A DNA stretch of 64,000 nt, taken from Caballeronia mineralivorans PML1(12) (lineage in GTDB: Bacteria > Pseudomonadota > Gammaproteobacteria > Burkholderiales > Burkholderiaceae). The notes under the pieces are model-generated. The model saw nothing but the letters and a program-made list of their open reading frames with translations, was not told where the DNA came from and made no database searches. Positions 1-8,553 of this stretch are shown piece after piece. The stretch covers positions 62,001 through 126,000 of the forward strand of contig NZ_AEJF01000143.1 of assembly GCF_001028175.1 (NCBI RefSeq), read 5' to 3'. The position numbers and the translations under genes were made by a program. The stretch's first letter is position 1. Every line of letters begins with the position of its first letter.

Positions 1-249
1 ACCCTGCAACCCGGACAGAACGCTCAAGCAGTGATCCGCCTCGAACGCGTACAGGTCGCCGACGGTCCCGGTCAAAACCGCTTGCAGGCGAATCTTGTCA
101 CGTCGATGTATCTCGGCGACCGCTGGGAATACCTCTTCCATTGCGGCGACTTGCGCTTTCGCGCATTCGGCCATACGCCGCGCGTTTCCGGAATGCACTG
201 GGTCGAATTCCCGGCCAACGATTGCTGGGCGTTCGCACAAGCGAGCTAG
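1..249 (+). CDS. ABC transporter ATP-binding protein, C-terminal end (partial)
   Basis: An open frame enters from the left edge with no start codon in the window and ends at TAG 247-249, leaving about 82 residues. The fragment has the beta-rich pattern of a TOBE_2 domain (around VTSMYLGDRWEYLF), which closes the ATPase subunits of spermidine/putrescine- and iron-type importers. In that family the domain follows the nucleotide-binding domain and tunes transport. The Walker motifs lie outside the window, so the substrate cannot be assigned. A porin gene follows after 91 bp on the same strand. Confidence 0.65.
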   Translation, partial: TLQPGQNAQAVIRLERVQVADGPGQNRLQANLVTSMYLGDRWEYLFHCGDLRFRAFGHTPRVSGMHWVEFPANDCWAFAQAS

Positions 250-340
250 CTCGCAACGCTGGACATTGCACGGCTTTTGAACTGCCGTACGAGACACGGT
301 TCGCGCATCACAAACCACAACCACAAAACGGAGAAGACAG

Positions 341-1408
341 ATGAAACGCAGCAGTATTGGAGCAGCATCCCTGGCGGTATTCGCCCTTAGCGGCGCGGTA
401 CACGCGCAGTCGAGCGTGACGCTCTACGGTATTGTCGATGCGGGCGTCGAATATGTGAATCATGCGAGTAACGGCGGCGGCGCGGCACGGCTGGTGTCGG
501 GCGGTAAAAACACGTCACGCTTCGGCTTCAAGGGATCGGAAGATCTCGGTGGCGGATTGAAGGCTGTGTTCCAGTTGGAGAGCGGTATCAACATCGCGAA
601 CGGTCAGCTCGACGATGGTCCCAACGCATTGTTCGATCGCCGCGCAACGGTCGGCCTGAAGAGCAAGACGTGGGGACAGGTGATCCTTGGCCGCACGTTC
701 ACGACCACCTACGATTACATGCTGCCGTTCGACCCGATGGGTTACGCGCCGAATTATTCATGGGCCACAAGCGCGACCGCGACGGGCGGACGCAAGGACG
801 GTCTGTTCTCACGCTCGGCGAACGCTGTGCGCTATGACGGTGAATTCAGCGGTTTGAAGTTTGGCGCGTTGTACGGTTTCGGTAACGTGCCGGGCAGCGT
901 GAAGACGAGTTCGAAATACGATTTTGGCCTTGGCTACGAGCGCGGTGCGTTCGCTGCGGCCGCTACGTTCGATCGCCAGAATGGCGCCGCCGACAGCGTC
1001 ACGCCTGCCGATTCCACGAAGTACATCCAGGGTATCCACGCGGGCGCAAGCTACGATTTTGGTGCGGCCAAGGTGATGGCGGGTTATCGGAATTATCGGC
1101 GGGCTTTTAACACAGCAGCTAAAGCGCTGCGCAGCGATATGTATTGGCTCGGCGGTTCGTACGAATTCACGCCGGCTATTTCGCTGATCGGTGCGGTCTA
1201 TCACCAGGACATCAAGGACGCGAGCGACGCTGATCCGACTCTGTTCTCGGTGCGTGGCAACTATTCGTTATCGAAGCGTACGACGCTGTATGTGTCGGGT
1301 GGTTATGCGATGGCGAAGCATGATCAGAAGGTCAGCTTGTCGCGTGACCTGGTTGGCGCTGCCGATACGCAGGCTGGTGTTACGGCTGGGATCCAGCATC
1401 GCTTTTGA
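341..1408 (+). CDS. Gram-negative general porin (Burkholderia OmpC-like)
   Basis: A 355-residue outer-membrane trimeric porin for passive diffusion of small hydrophilic solutes. A GGAG Shine-Dalgarno at 330-333 sits 7 nt before the ATG. The first 22 residues form a signal peptide with a VHA cleavage site, and the mature protein begins QSSVTLYG, the usual start of this betaproteobacterial porin family. Alternating beta-strand segments fill the rest, and the chain ends in Phe (GIQHRF), the outer-membrane assembly signal. Length matches the family (about 350-390). Paralogues are common in these genomes, so the exact role is not inferred. Confidence 0.93.
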   Translation: MKRSSIGAASLAVFALSGAVHAQSSVTLYGIVDAGVEYVNHASNGGGAARLVSGGKNTSRFGFKGSEDLGGGLKAVFQLESGINIANGQLDDGPNALFDRRATVGLKSKTWGQVILGRTFTTTYDYMLPFDPMGYAPNYSWATSATATGGRKDGLFSRSANAVRYDGEFSGLKFGALYGFGNVPGSVKTSSKYDFGLGYERGAFAAAATFDRQNGAADSVTPADSTKYIQGIHAGASYDFGAAKVMAGYRNYRRAFNTAAKALRSDMYWLGGSYEFTPAISLIGAVYHQDIKDASDADPTLFSVRGNYSLSKRTTLYVSGGYAMAKHDQKVSLSRDLVGAADTQAGVTAGIQHRF

Positions 1409-1423
1409 GGCAATGAGGCAAGC

Positions 1424-1452
1424 TTCAGACGCGCATGACTCGCGCGTCTGAA
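1424..1452. terminator. Hairpin between convergent porin and permease genes
   Basis: An 11-bp perfect stem (TTCAGACGCGC with its complement) around a 7-nt loop lies 16 nt after the porin stop and 18 nt beyond the stop of the opposing permease. There is no clear T-tract on either side, so it may be a weak or shared terminator or only an mRNA 3' end stabiliser. Confidence 0.45.
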
Positions 1453-1469
1453 TATGCTTTGGAACCGCT

Positions 1470-2810
1470 TTAAACCGCCACTTCCGGCGGCGGCTGACGG
1501 AACAGGCGCGTAATCCAGCACAGATACACGAGTCCGATCGCGAACCAGATCGCACCCAGTACAAGTGCCGTTTTTTCAAGGCTCACCAACAGCCAGATGT
1601 CCGCGACCGCGCCGATCAACGGAAATACCATACCGCCAATCACGCCGATTTTCTTGTCGCCATGATTGCCGGACAGATACAACCTCACCACGCAAAGATT
1701 GACGGCGGTGAACGCGAGGAACGCACCGAAGTTGATGAACGAGGTTGACGTCGCCACGTCGAGTTTCAACGCGATCAAGCCGACAACGCCTGCTATCGCG
1801 ATGTTGATTGCCGGCGTCTTGAACTTCGGATGAATGAAACCAAAGAAGCGCTTCGGCAGGATTTCATCGCGACCCATGGCATACAGCAGACGCCCTACGC
1901 TAGCTTGCGCCGAGATGCCCGATGCGAACTGTGCAAGGATCAGGCCGGCGAGGAAGACGGTCACGAAGATATCGCCACCGATCATCTTGGCGACTTCGAA
2001 CGCGGCTGAATCGGTGTCCTTGAATTCTACGCCCGGGTGCGCAAGCTGCATTGTATAAGCGGCCAAAACGAAAATCGCGCCGCCGATCAAGGCGATCCAC
2101 AAGATCGCGCGCGGCATGTTTTTCTTCGGATCGATGGTTTCTTCGGTGAGAGTGGAAACCGCATCGAAGCCAAGGTACGAATACGCGGCGATCGCGGCAC
2201 CGGCCATGGTCGAAGCGAACGGCACATGTGATTTGAAGAACGGCTCCGCCAACGCGATACCGCCGGGCCCCGCTGCAGCCGATGCATAGTGCCAGCACAG
2301 CGCGACAAACAAACCGACAATAGCCAGTTGCACCACCATCAACACAATGTTGAAGCGTGCAGCCAGTTCGATCCCGACAATATTCAGCGCACTCGTCAAT
2401 ACGATGAACGCGACGATCCAGATCCACGTGGGCACGGTCGGGAACGCAGCATTGAGATAAGCCGCGCCGATCAGCCAGATCACCATGGGCAGGAAGAAAT
2501 AATCGAGCAGCGTAGCCCAGCCGACCAGGAAGCCGAGATGCGGATTGAAGGTCTTGCGCGTGTAGGTATAAGCGGAGCCGGCAACTGGATAAAGCCGCGC
2601 AAGCTTGCCATAGCTCAGCGCGGTGAAGGCGATAGCGACGAGGGCGAGCAGGTAGGCGAGGGCGGCGGTGTCGTCGCTTGCCTTGGCGAGCACGCCATAG
2701 GTGCCGTACACGATCAACGGCGCCATATAAGCGAGGCCGAACAACAGTACAGATGGCAAGCCGAGTGTGCGTTTCAGATGCGACTGCGCGGCTACGGACG
2801 AGTCTTGCAT
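1470..2810 (-). CDS. APC-family amino acid/polyamine permease
   Basis: A 446-residue inner-membrane transporter of the APC superfamily with about 12 hydrophobic segments. The first, near residues 15-40, contains LLFGLAYMAPLIVYGTYG, the helix-1 substrate/cation-site pattern of amino acid-polyamine-organocation carriers. I chose the ATG at 2810 because GGAG lies 5 nt upstream. A longer reading from 2876 lacks a ribosome site. It lies 89 bp downstream of the nitrilase-like gene on the same strand, so the pair probably imports and then hydrolyses a nitrogen compound under the divergent LuxR-type regulator. The substrate is not readable. Confidence 0.88.
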   Translation of the reverse strand: MQDSSVAAQSHLKRTLGLPSVLLFGLAYMAPLIVYGTYGVLAKASDDTAALAYLLALVAIAFTALSYGKLARLYPVAGSAYTYTRKTFNPHLGFLVGWATLLDYFFLPMVIWLIGAAYLNAAFPTVPTWIWIVAFIVLTSALNIVGIELAARFNIVLMVVQLAIVGLFVALCWHYASAAAGPGGIALAEPFFKSHVPFASTMAGAAIAAYSYLGFDAVSTLTEETIDPKKNMPRAILWIALIGGAIFVLAAYTMQLAHPGVEFKDTDSAAFEVAKMIGGDIFVTVFLAGLILAQFASGISAQASVGRLLYAMGRDEILPKRFFGFIHPKFKTPAINIAIAGVVGLIALKLDVATSTSFINFGAFLAFTAVNLCVVRLYLSGNHGDKKIGVIGGMVFPLIGAVADIWLLVSLEKTALVLGAIWFAIGLVYLCWITRLFRQPPPEVAV

Positions 2811-2899
2811 GATATCTCCGGGACTTTCGACAGGCGTGGGCGGGCGCGTCCGGAGTGCGGGCTCCGGACGATTCATGTGCTACGGAACTGCAGAAAACT

Positions 2900-3745
2900 T
2901 CAGTCGATACGGCGACGTGGCTCGTCGATCACGAGCGCGCGTGATCCGTTTGCGTTGTCAACCGGTGTGAGGCCGAGCGGCACGCGTGCGTCGTTCAGAT
3001 AGCGATAATGCTCGCGGCTCGCTTCGAGCCACTTCAAGTCGATATGCGCACTCAGCTGCGTTTCTTCCGAGCCGGCCGCGGTGACGACTTCACCGAAGGG
3101 ATCAACGAGCGCGGATTCGCCAGGGAACGTGAGGTTGTCATCGCCCGATCCGCAGCGGTTCACCATCAACGCGAACATCTGATTCTCCATGGCGCGCGCC
3201 ATGATTGCCCGCCGATGCACCGGGCCGAACGGATCCATGTTGCCGTTGGTGACGATCACCAGGTCGGCGTCGAGTGCGGCGATCGCGCGTGCGGTCTCGG
3301 GGAACTCGATGTCGTAGCAGATCAGCAGCCCGACCGTGAGGCCGTTCCACCGGCAGGTTTCGAAGCGGTCGCCGGGTGTGAACACGCCTACATCCGACGC
3401 CCACAGGTGCGTCTTCCGGTAGCGCAATGCGATCTCGCCTTTGTCATCTATCAGTACGGTCGTGTTATAGAACCGCGCGCCCTCGCGTTCGGCCAGGCCC
3501 ACCGCAACCGATACTCCGGTGCGTCGTGCGGCGTCGCGCACGGTGGTTAGCGCGGGGCCATCCATCGACTGCGCCACGTCTGCGATGTTGTCGCGGGTCG
3601 GGAAACCGGACAGCGTTGCTTCGGGGAACACAACCAGCTTCGTGCCTCCCGCGACATCGGCGTGGCCGATTGTTTCGATAACCTTATGTGTGTTGTGCTC
3701 GATGTCGCCATCTACCAGCGCGAGTTGTGCAAGTTCTGCCTGCAT
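2900..3745 (-). CDS. Carbon-nitrogen hydrolase (nitrilase superfamily amidase)
   Basis: A 281-residue nitrilase-fold hydrolase. The catalytic Glu-Lys-Cys triad is visible: E42 in FPEATLSG, K111 in YRKTHLW and C143 in ICYDIEFPE. Such enzymes cleave amides or carbamoylated amines through a thioester intermediate in the cytosol. The length suits the N-carbamoyl-amine/omega-amidase branches rather than true nitrilases (about 340). GGAG lies 8 nt upstream of the ATG. It is followed by an amino acid/amine permease and faces a LuxR-type gene, so amine or amino-acid amide use is the likely context. The exact substrate is unknown. Confidence 0.88.
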   Translation of the reverse strand: MQAELAQLALVDGDIEHNTHKVIETIGHADVAGGTKLVVFPEATLSGFPTRDNIADVAQSMDGPALTTVRDAARRTGVSVAVGLAEREGARFYNTTVLIDDKGEIALRYRKTHLWASDVGVFTPGDRFETCRWNGLTVGLLICYDIEFPETARAIAALDADLVIVTNGNMDPFGPVHRRAIMARAMENQMFALMVNRCGSGDDNLTFPGESALVDPFGEVVTAAGSEETQLSAHIDLKWLEASREHYRYLNDARVPLGLTPVDNANGSRALVIDEPRRRID

Positions 3746-3874
3746 TTAAAACGTCTCCTTCCAGATACCTTTCAGGGGCAATATTCAGGTGCCCACGTTT
3801 TCGTCCGGACTATTATCGAGGCATTATTTTTGTTCAGGAATTACCCACCAGGGTTACCCTTACCGGAGGAGGCA

Positions 3875-4708
3875 ATGGAGTTTAAGTGGCATGATCTCGC
3901 GTTTCATCGGGAGATCGGTTCGGCCATCGACGCACTCGACGGCCCGCATTTCTGGGCGCGCCTCACGCGCGTGCTCGAACGACATATCGGCTTCGATAAC
4001 TGGGTTGCACTCCGCTTTGCCCGCAATGCACCGCCGCTGGTCTGCGCCGAGCAGGCGTTGCCGGACGGCAAGATCGACTTGCTGTTCCAGGACTATCTTG
4101 CGGCGCTTTACCAACTCGATCCGTTTTATCTTGCCGCCTTTGAGCAGCGTGTCTCGGGTTTCTACACGCTTGCCGACGTTGCGCCCGATAACTTCAAGAT
4201 GACGGAGTACTACCAGCGCTACTTCAGGAAGAACATTGTTGGCGACGAAGTGCAGTTCAATGTTGTCATTGACGCGAACTACACGATGGGATTTTCTCTA
4301 GGCAATACGCGCCGTTACGACGAACGCGAAGTTGCGTTGCTGACGCTGTTTTCGCCGTGGGTTCTTGCGTTGATGCAGCAGCGTTTGCGGTATGAAAATT
4401 TTGGCGCGGTGCAGGGAGCGCCCGAGGCTGCGGAGGGTGGCCAGCACGATCTGCCCGCGCGGTTCGGCATGCTGACTGAAAAGAGCGGGCGTAGTGCGTT
4501 GACGGCTCGGGAGATTGAAGTCGCCATGTTGTCGCTGAGCGGATTTTCATCGCGAGCGATTGCGGAGAAGCTCACCATTTCGTTCGAGACGGTGCGTGCC
4601 CACAAGAAGCATATTTACTCGAAGCTGGGCATTGGTTCGCAATCGGAGTTGTTTGCGTTGTTCTATGAGCCGGGTTCGCACCAGTTCGCCGAAGGGTCGG
4701 AGGGGTGA
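3875..4708 (+). CDS. LuxR-type HTH transcriptional regulator
   Basis: A 277-residue regulator. The start at 3875 is preceded directly by GGAGGAGG (3865-3872). An in-frame extension upstream to 3662 would overlap the divergent amidase and is unlikely. The last 65 or so residues form a GerE/LuxR helix-turn-helix (LTAREIEVAMLSLSG, then AIAEKLTISFETVRAHKKHI). The N-terminal 200 residues form a sensor-like region without a recognisable receiver Asp or a clear autoinducer-binding signature. It faces the amidase-permease pair across 129 bp and is the obvious candidate to control it, presumably in response to the substrate. Confidence 0.85.
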   Translation: MEFKWHDLAFHREIGSAIDALDGPHFWARLTRVLERHIGFDNWVALRFARNAPPLVCAEQALPDGKIDLLFQDYLAALYQLDPFYLAAFEQRVSGFYTLADVAPDNFKMTEYYQRYFRKNIVGDEVQFNVVIDANYTMGFSLGNTRRYDEREVALLTLFSPWVLALMQQRLRYENFGAVQGAPEAAEGGQHDLPARFGMLTEKSGRSALTAREIEVAMLSLSGFSSRAIAEKLTISFETVRAHKKHIYSKLGIGSQSELFALFYEPGSHQFAEGSEG

Positions 4709-4747
4709 TGTGGCGACGCCTGCGGCGCACCGGTGCGAACAAAAGAC

Positions 4748-5137
4748 TCAATGATGGTACCGGTACTCCTGCGTGCGCCCACCGTACCCATACGAAGCCG
4801 CCCTGACATCTTCGACATAGATGTAGCTCTCTTCATGCATGTCGCCCAAGATCCTCGCGAACCCCGCAAATACCTCTGCGATATAACGCGCCTTCTCGTC
4901 TTTCGTATTCGTTTCGTCGGTGATCTTGATATCGAAATAGAAGCTGGATTTATGCTGCTCGCTTAACGGCCGGCCACCAATCACCCAGCTGTCCGGATCG
5001 ATGAACTGAATGGTGATCGCAGTCACCTCACGCTTCTTGCCCAGGATGCTGGAAGTCAGTTCAAGCAACATGTCCGAAATGGCCGTAACGGCCTCGGGCG
5101 ACTTTTCGATGCTTACCTTCACGTTCAAAATCGGCAT
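4748..5137 (-). CDS. Tautomerase family protein (MIF/4-OT fold)
   Basis: A 129-residue protein that begins Met-Pro, so processing exposes the N-terminal proline used as general base in the tautomerase superfamily. The beta-alpha-beta pattern (PILNVKVSIEKSPEAV, later TITDE-type segments) fits the long, MIF-like tautomerase_2 group rather than the 60-residue 4-oxalocrotonate enzymes. Members convert keto/enol forms of aromatic-pathway intermediates; the substrate here is unknown. TGGAGATG precedes the ATG. It lies 44 bp downstream of marR on the same strand with its own operator copy in the gap, so it is likely repressed by that protein. Confidence 0.8.
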   Translation of the reverse strand: MPILNVKVSIEKSPEAVTAISDMLLELTSSILGKKREVTAITIQFIDPDSWVIGGRPLSEQHKSSFYFDIKITDETNTKDEKARYIAEVFAGFARILGDMHEESYIYVEDVRAASYGYGGRTQEYRYHH

Positions 5138-5151
5138 TTTTCATCTCCATT

Positions 5152-5169
5152 TAGTTCGCTATACAACTA
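5152..5169. promoter_or_regulatory. MarR-type operator, copy 1 (before tautomerase gene)
   Basis: An 18-bp imperfect palindrome with TAGTT and AACTA ends lies between marR and the tautomerase gene. Its 15-bp core TTCGCTATACAACTA recurs with one change upstream of marR at 5622-5636. The layout TAGTT-N8-AACTA resembles known MarR-family sites. Binding is inferred. Confidence 0.65.
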
Positions 5170-5181
5170 TGTAGGAAAAAA

Positions 5182-5598
5182 TTAATCGAGACTCGACCGT
5201 GCATCTTTCACGCTTGCGACCGTTGTCGCAAAGCGTTCCTCACCCAACTCAGCCTTCAAACGTTTCGTGACCGCGGCACTCGCAGCGTTCAACTGGTCCT
5301 TGATCCGTAATGCCTCGCCAGTCGGGTGAATCGCAGTCTCACGTCCGTCGGATGCGGTAAGCCGGCGTTCGATAAACATCAACTTCTGCAAGCCGTCCAG
5401 GGTGCGCGTTGCAGTGGATCGCGAAATGGCGAGTTCAGATGCCAACTCACTTTGCACAATCCCAGGCTTTGCCAGCACCGCGCGCAACATGAATCCCTGC
5501 GGCGGCGTCAGCCCAAACGCCTTGTACGCGTTCGCCCACTCGCGCTCGAGGCTTCGCGCAAGTGCTGTTGTGTTGAAGTAGATGCAGTGATCGAACAT
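5182..5598 (-). CDS. MarR-family transcriptional regulator
   Basis: A 138-residue winged-helix repressor. The HTH and wing are visible at about residues 48-90 (IVQSELASELAISRSTATRTLDGL, then FIERRLTASDGRETAI), flanked by dimerisation helices. MarR proteins usually release DNA when a small phenolic ligand or oxidant binds. The same 15-bp site occurs before this gene and before the downstream tautomerase gene, which supports autoregulation and co-control of the neighbour. The start ATG at 5598 is followed by MFDHCIYFNTTALAR, a common N-terminus in this subgroup. Confidence 0.88.
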   Translation of the reverse strand: MFDHCIYFNTTALARSLEREWANAYKAFGLTPPQGFMLRAVLAKPGIVQSELASELAISRSTATRTLDGLQKLMFIERRLTASDGRETAIHPTGEALRIKDQLNAASAAVTKRLKAELGEERFATTVASVKDARSSLD

Positions 5599-5621
5599 GT
5601 AGACACTCTAGGTGAAAATGA

Positions 5622-5636
5622 TTCGCTATGCAACTA
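5622..5636. promoter_or_regulatory. MarR-type operator, copy 2 (before marR)
   Basis: The 15-bp sequence TTCGCTATGCAACTA lies 23 nt upstream of the marR start codon. It matches 14 of 15 positions with the copy at 5155-5169 in the same orientation. The position is suitable for autorepression. Confidence 0.65.
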
Positions 5637-5846
5637 GTTTTTAATGTCGAGCCCGTGTCGTTTCTCTGGTGAGCGTCCAGCTTTTCTTCGCTACTGTGAC
5701 AACGCGAATACGTAAGCTTACCGACAGCATTCTGTTCCTTACCAATCCTCCGCAAACGTTTCACAAAATTTTCTTGAAGCGTCTGCACACTGGCGTCCGC
5801 GATGCAACGGTAACGCTACCGTGCATACCGAACAAGCGGAGACATC

Positions 5847-6104
5847 ATGAGGCGAACCGCGATACTGGCACTCTCAACGCTGGCACTTGCCGCCTGCGGG
5901 CCGGACGATCAAGCAAGCGTCAGCGCTGCACAAGCCACCGCTAATACCTCACTGCCGGCCAGTGCGGTCGAGCCGCTTGTGCTGCCGGTGGCGGCCGACG
6001 GTCAGGCCGCGAGCAACCCCATCGCCGCCGCGCAGGCGAGCCTGGCAGCGGATGCGCAACAGGTCACGCCGGTCATGCACTCCGCGCCTGACGCGACGCA
6101 ATGA
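5847..6104 (+). CDS. Small Ala-rich lipoprotein
   Basis: An 85-residue protein with a lipoprotein signal peptide: charged MRR, a hydrophobic core and lipobox LAAC ending at Cys17. The mature part is Ala/Gln/Pro-rich with no recognised fold. GGAG at 5838-5841 supports the start. It precedes the phospholipase C gene by 111 bp on the same strand and may be co-transcribed. A role in the export or activity of the phospholipase is possible but not shown. No function is assigned. Confidence 0.7.
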   Translation: MRRTAILALSTLALAACGPDDQASVSAAQATANTSLPASAVEPLVLPVAADGQAASNPIAAAQASLAADAQQVTPVMHSAPDATQ

Positions 6105-6215
6105 CGCTATCCAATGAATCAACCTCCGTCCTGATCGACACCCTCGACCGGGACGGCATTGCCGCACCTATCCGCACGTATCCGTACGTATCATTACGCC
6201 ACGAGGTGAATCAAG

Positions 6216-8348
6216 ATGACATTGAATAGCCGCCGCCGTTTCTTGCAGACCGTTGCTACTTCAGCCGGCGCCGCCGCCGCGCTTACGGTGTTCCCCGAAT
6301 CGATCCGCAAGGCGCTTGCCATCCCGGCGTCAGGGCGCACCGGATCGATCAACGATGTCGAACACATTGTTGTGTTCATGCAGGAGAACCGTTCGTTCGA
6401 TCACTACATGGGTCATATGCGCGGCGTGCGCGGATATAACGACCGCTTCCCGATCCCGCTGCCCAACGGCCAGCCGGTCTGGTTCCAGCCCTCGAAGGAA
6501 GATCCGACAAAACCGGTGCTGCCGTTTCATCTGAACACGCTCACGACCAGCGCCCAGTGCATCGGCGATCTCGACCACTCGTGGTACCCGACGCACTACG
6601 CGATCAATAACGGCCGTTATGACCAGTGGCCCGCGTACAAGACGGACATGACGATGGGTTATCACCTGCGCAGCGACATTCCGTTTCACTACGCGCTCGC
6701 CGATGCCTTCACCGTCTGCGACGCCTACTTCTGTTCGCTGCCCGGCCCGACGCATCCGAACCGTGCATATCTCATGACTGGCATGGTCGATCCGACCGGC
6801 ACGCAAGGTGGCCCGCTGCTCGACAATAACGATTACGTCGATGGCGACGGCCCGCCGCAATATCAATTGCTCTCGTGGACGACCTATCCGGAACGTCTCG
6901 AAGCAGCCGGTATCTCGTGGCAGATCTATCAGCAAGGGCTGACCGGCGCCGATCCGCTGAACGGCAACTACGGCACCAACGTGCTGCAGAATTTCGCGAA
7001 CATCATCAACGCGCCGCAAGGTTCTTCGCTGCAGATGCGCGCGAACGCCGTGCGCACCATCGACGATCTGAAAGCCGACGTGCTGGCGAACAAGTTGCCG
7101 CAAGTTTCGTGGTTGTGTCCGCCCGCTGCGTACTCCGAGCATCCGAAATACACGCCGGCGTACGGTGCGGAATATACGTCGCAGATCCTGGATGCGCTGA
7201 CCGCTAACCCGGAAGTCTGGAGCAAGACGGTCCTGTTCATCATGTACGACGAGAACGACGGTTTCTTCGACCACCTCGTGCCGCCGCAGCCGCCTATGTC
7301 ACGGGCGCAGGGCTTGTCGACGGTGACGACCGATGGCGAACTCCATACCGTGGTCAATCCGGGCCGCGGCGGCAGCTATACCGCTGACGGCCTGCCGTAC
7401 GGCCTCGGCCCGCGTGTGCCGATGACGGTCGTTTCGCCCTGGACCAAGGGCGGTTTCGTATGCTCGCAAGTGTTCGACCACACGTCGGTGATTCGCTTTA
7501 TCGAAACACGCTTTGGTGTGATGGAGCCGAACATTACGCCGTGGCGTCGCGCGGTATGCGGCGACCTGACCGCGGCATTCGCTTTCCGCACGCCCGATGC
7601 GCAGATGCCGGCGCTGCCCGACACCAGCAACTACAAGACGATGGCCGACAACCAGTGCGCCACGCAACCGGCGCCCACGGTGCCGGCGGTACCTGGCGTG
7701 ATCGATCCGCAGGAACCGGGCACGCGCTTCGCCCGCGCGTTGCCCTACGAGCTGTATGTACACAGCCGTCTTGACGCGGACAAGAAGCAACTCGTACTTC
7801 ACTTCGCCAACGCCGGCTCGCAAGGCGCGCACTTCTATGTCTATTCGTCGAACCGTACCGACGGCCCATGGCGCTATACGGTCGAAGCCGGCAAGACCTT
7901 GCGCGACACCTTCGACCTGACTGTGACCGCGGGTGTCTATGCGTTCACCGTCTACGGTCCGAACGGATTCGTGCGTGAGTTTGCCGGCACGGCGACACCG
8001 TCGAAGAGCGGTGGTGTGTTCGACCAACCGGCGTTTCCCGAGGTCACTGCTCACTACGATGTCGCGAATGGCAACGTGTTCCTGAAGTTCACGAGCAATG
8101 GCCGTGGCATCGCGAGGTTATCGGTGGTCGATAACGCCTATGGCGCACATCCGCGACCGGTGTTCGTACCGCCACAAGGGTTTATCGAAGAGCCGTGGAT
8201 CCTGTCCGCGAGTCACCACTGGTACGACCTGAGCGTCAGCAGCAACGACGACCCTACGTTCCTGCGCCGGCTTGCGGGTCACGTCGAGAATGGCCGCCCG
8301 AGCATCAGCGACCCGGCAGCGGTCGCACCGGTGACGACGCTGGTTTAA
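6216..8348 (+). CDS. Phosphocholine-specific phospholipase C (Tat-exported)
   Basis: A 710-residue enzyme of the bacterial phospholipase C/acid phosphatase family that hydrolyses phosphatidylcholine or sphingomyelin outside the cytoplasm. The N-terminus carries a twin-arginine signal (SRRRFLQTV then a hydrophobic stretch), so it is folded before export by Tat. The metal/catalytic motif ENRSFDHY is at residues 57-64, with further family motifs around FCSLPGPTHPNR and YDENDGFFDH. The C-terminal third (about residues 500-700) fits the two DUF756-type beta domains typical of PlcN/PlcH proteins. Length is family-normal. A GC-rich hairpin follows the stop. Proteins of this kind support phosphate scavenging or host-lipid breakdown. 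Confidence 0.93.
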   Translation: MTLNSRRRFLQTVATSAGAAAALTVFPESIRKALAIPASGRTGSINDVEHIVVFMQENRSFDHYMGHMRGVRGYNDRFPIPLPNGQPVWFQPSKEDPTKPVLPFHLNTLTTSAQCIGDLDHSWYPTHYAINNGRYDQWPAYKTDMTMGYHLRSDIPFHYALADAFTVCDAYFCSLPGPTHPNRAYLMTGMVDPTGTQGGPLLDNNDYVDGDGPPQYQLLSWTTYPERLEAAGISWQIYQQGLTGADPLNGNYGTNVLQNFANIINAPQGSSLQMRANAVRTIDDLKADVLANKLPQVSWLCPPAAYSEHPKYTPAYGAEYTSQILDALTANPEVWSKTVLFIMYDENDGFFDHLVPPQPPMSRAQGLSTVTTDGELHTVVNPGRGGSYTADGLPYGLGPRVPMTVVSPWTKGGFVCSQVFDHTSVIRFIETRFGVMEPNITPWRRAVCGDLTAAFAFRTPDAQMPALPDTSNYKTMADNQCATQPAPTVPAVPGVIDPQEPGTRFARALPYELYVHSRLDADKKQLVLHFANAGSQGAHFYVYSSNRTDGPWRYTVEAGKTLRDTFDLTVTAGVYAFTVYGPNGFVREFAGTATPSKSGGVFDQPAFPEVTAHYDVANGNVFLKFTSNGRGIARLSVVDNAYGAHPRPVFVPPQGFIEEPWILSASHHWYDLSVSSNDDPTFLRRLAGHVENGRPSISDPAAVAPVTTLV

Positions 8349-8362
8349 GGAGTCAATGGGCA

Positions 8363-8389
8363 CCCGGCGCATGTTGTTCAAGCGCCGGG
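8363..8389 (+). terminator. GC-rich hairpin after the phospholipase C gene
   Basis: An 8-bp perfect stem (CCCGGCGC/GCGCCGGG, 11-nt loop) begins 14 nt after the stop codon; short GGG/CCC flanks extend it. There is no T-tract, so its strength as an intrinsic terminator is uncertain. Confidence 0.45.
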
Positions 8390-8429
8390 GTCCCACGACA
8401 CCGCGACTTAATATTCTTCAATATCGCAG

Positions 8430-8459
8430 TTGACGGTTGGCACCAAAGCCATTTATTGT
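8430..8459 (+). promoter_or_regulatory. Candidate promoter of the Thr-leader/ThrRS transcript
   Basis: TTGACG at 8430-8435 and TATTGT at 8454-8459 are separated by 18 bp and match sigma-70 consensus at 5/6 and 4/6 positions. A start about 7 nt downstream would fall at 8466-8467, on or next to the leader peptide ATG. No Shine-Dalgarno precedes that ATG, so a leaderless mRNA fits. Inferred only. Confidence 0.4.
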
Positions 8460-8466
8460 TTGCTAC

Positions 8467-8553
8467 ATGAACTTCCATTTCTTCACCCTCACGACCGTGA
8501 CCACCACCACGACCACCTTCTCAGGCGGGTCGTCTGGAGGCCGTGCGCGATAA
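8467..8553 (+). CDS. Threonine-rich leader peptide of an attenuator
   Basis: A 28-codon frame that reads M-N-F-H-F-F-T-L-T-T-V followed by six consecutive Thr and ends at TAA 8551-8553. Nine of the 28 residues are Thr (seven ACC and two ACG codons, all between 8485 and 8517). It lies 101 bp before a threonyl-tRNA synthetase gene, with an intrinsic terminator in between. This is the layout of classical amino-acid attenuators such as thrL or pheM: ribosome stalling at Thr codons when charged tRNA-Thr is scarce would favour an antiterminator. No Shine-Dalgarno is visible. The peptide itself is probably without function. Confidence 0.85.
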   Translation: MNFHFFTLTTVTTTTTTFSGGSSGGRAR

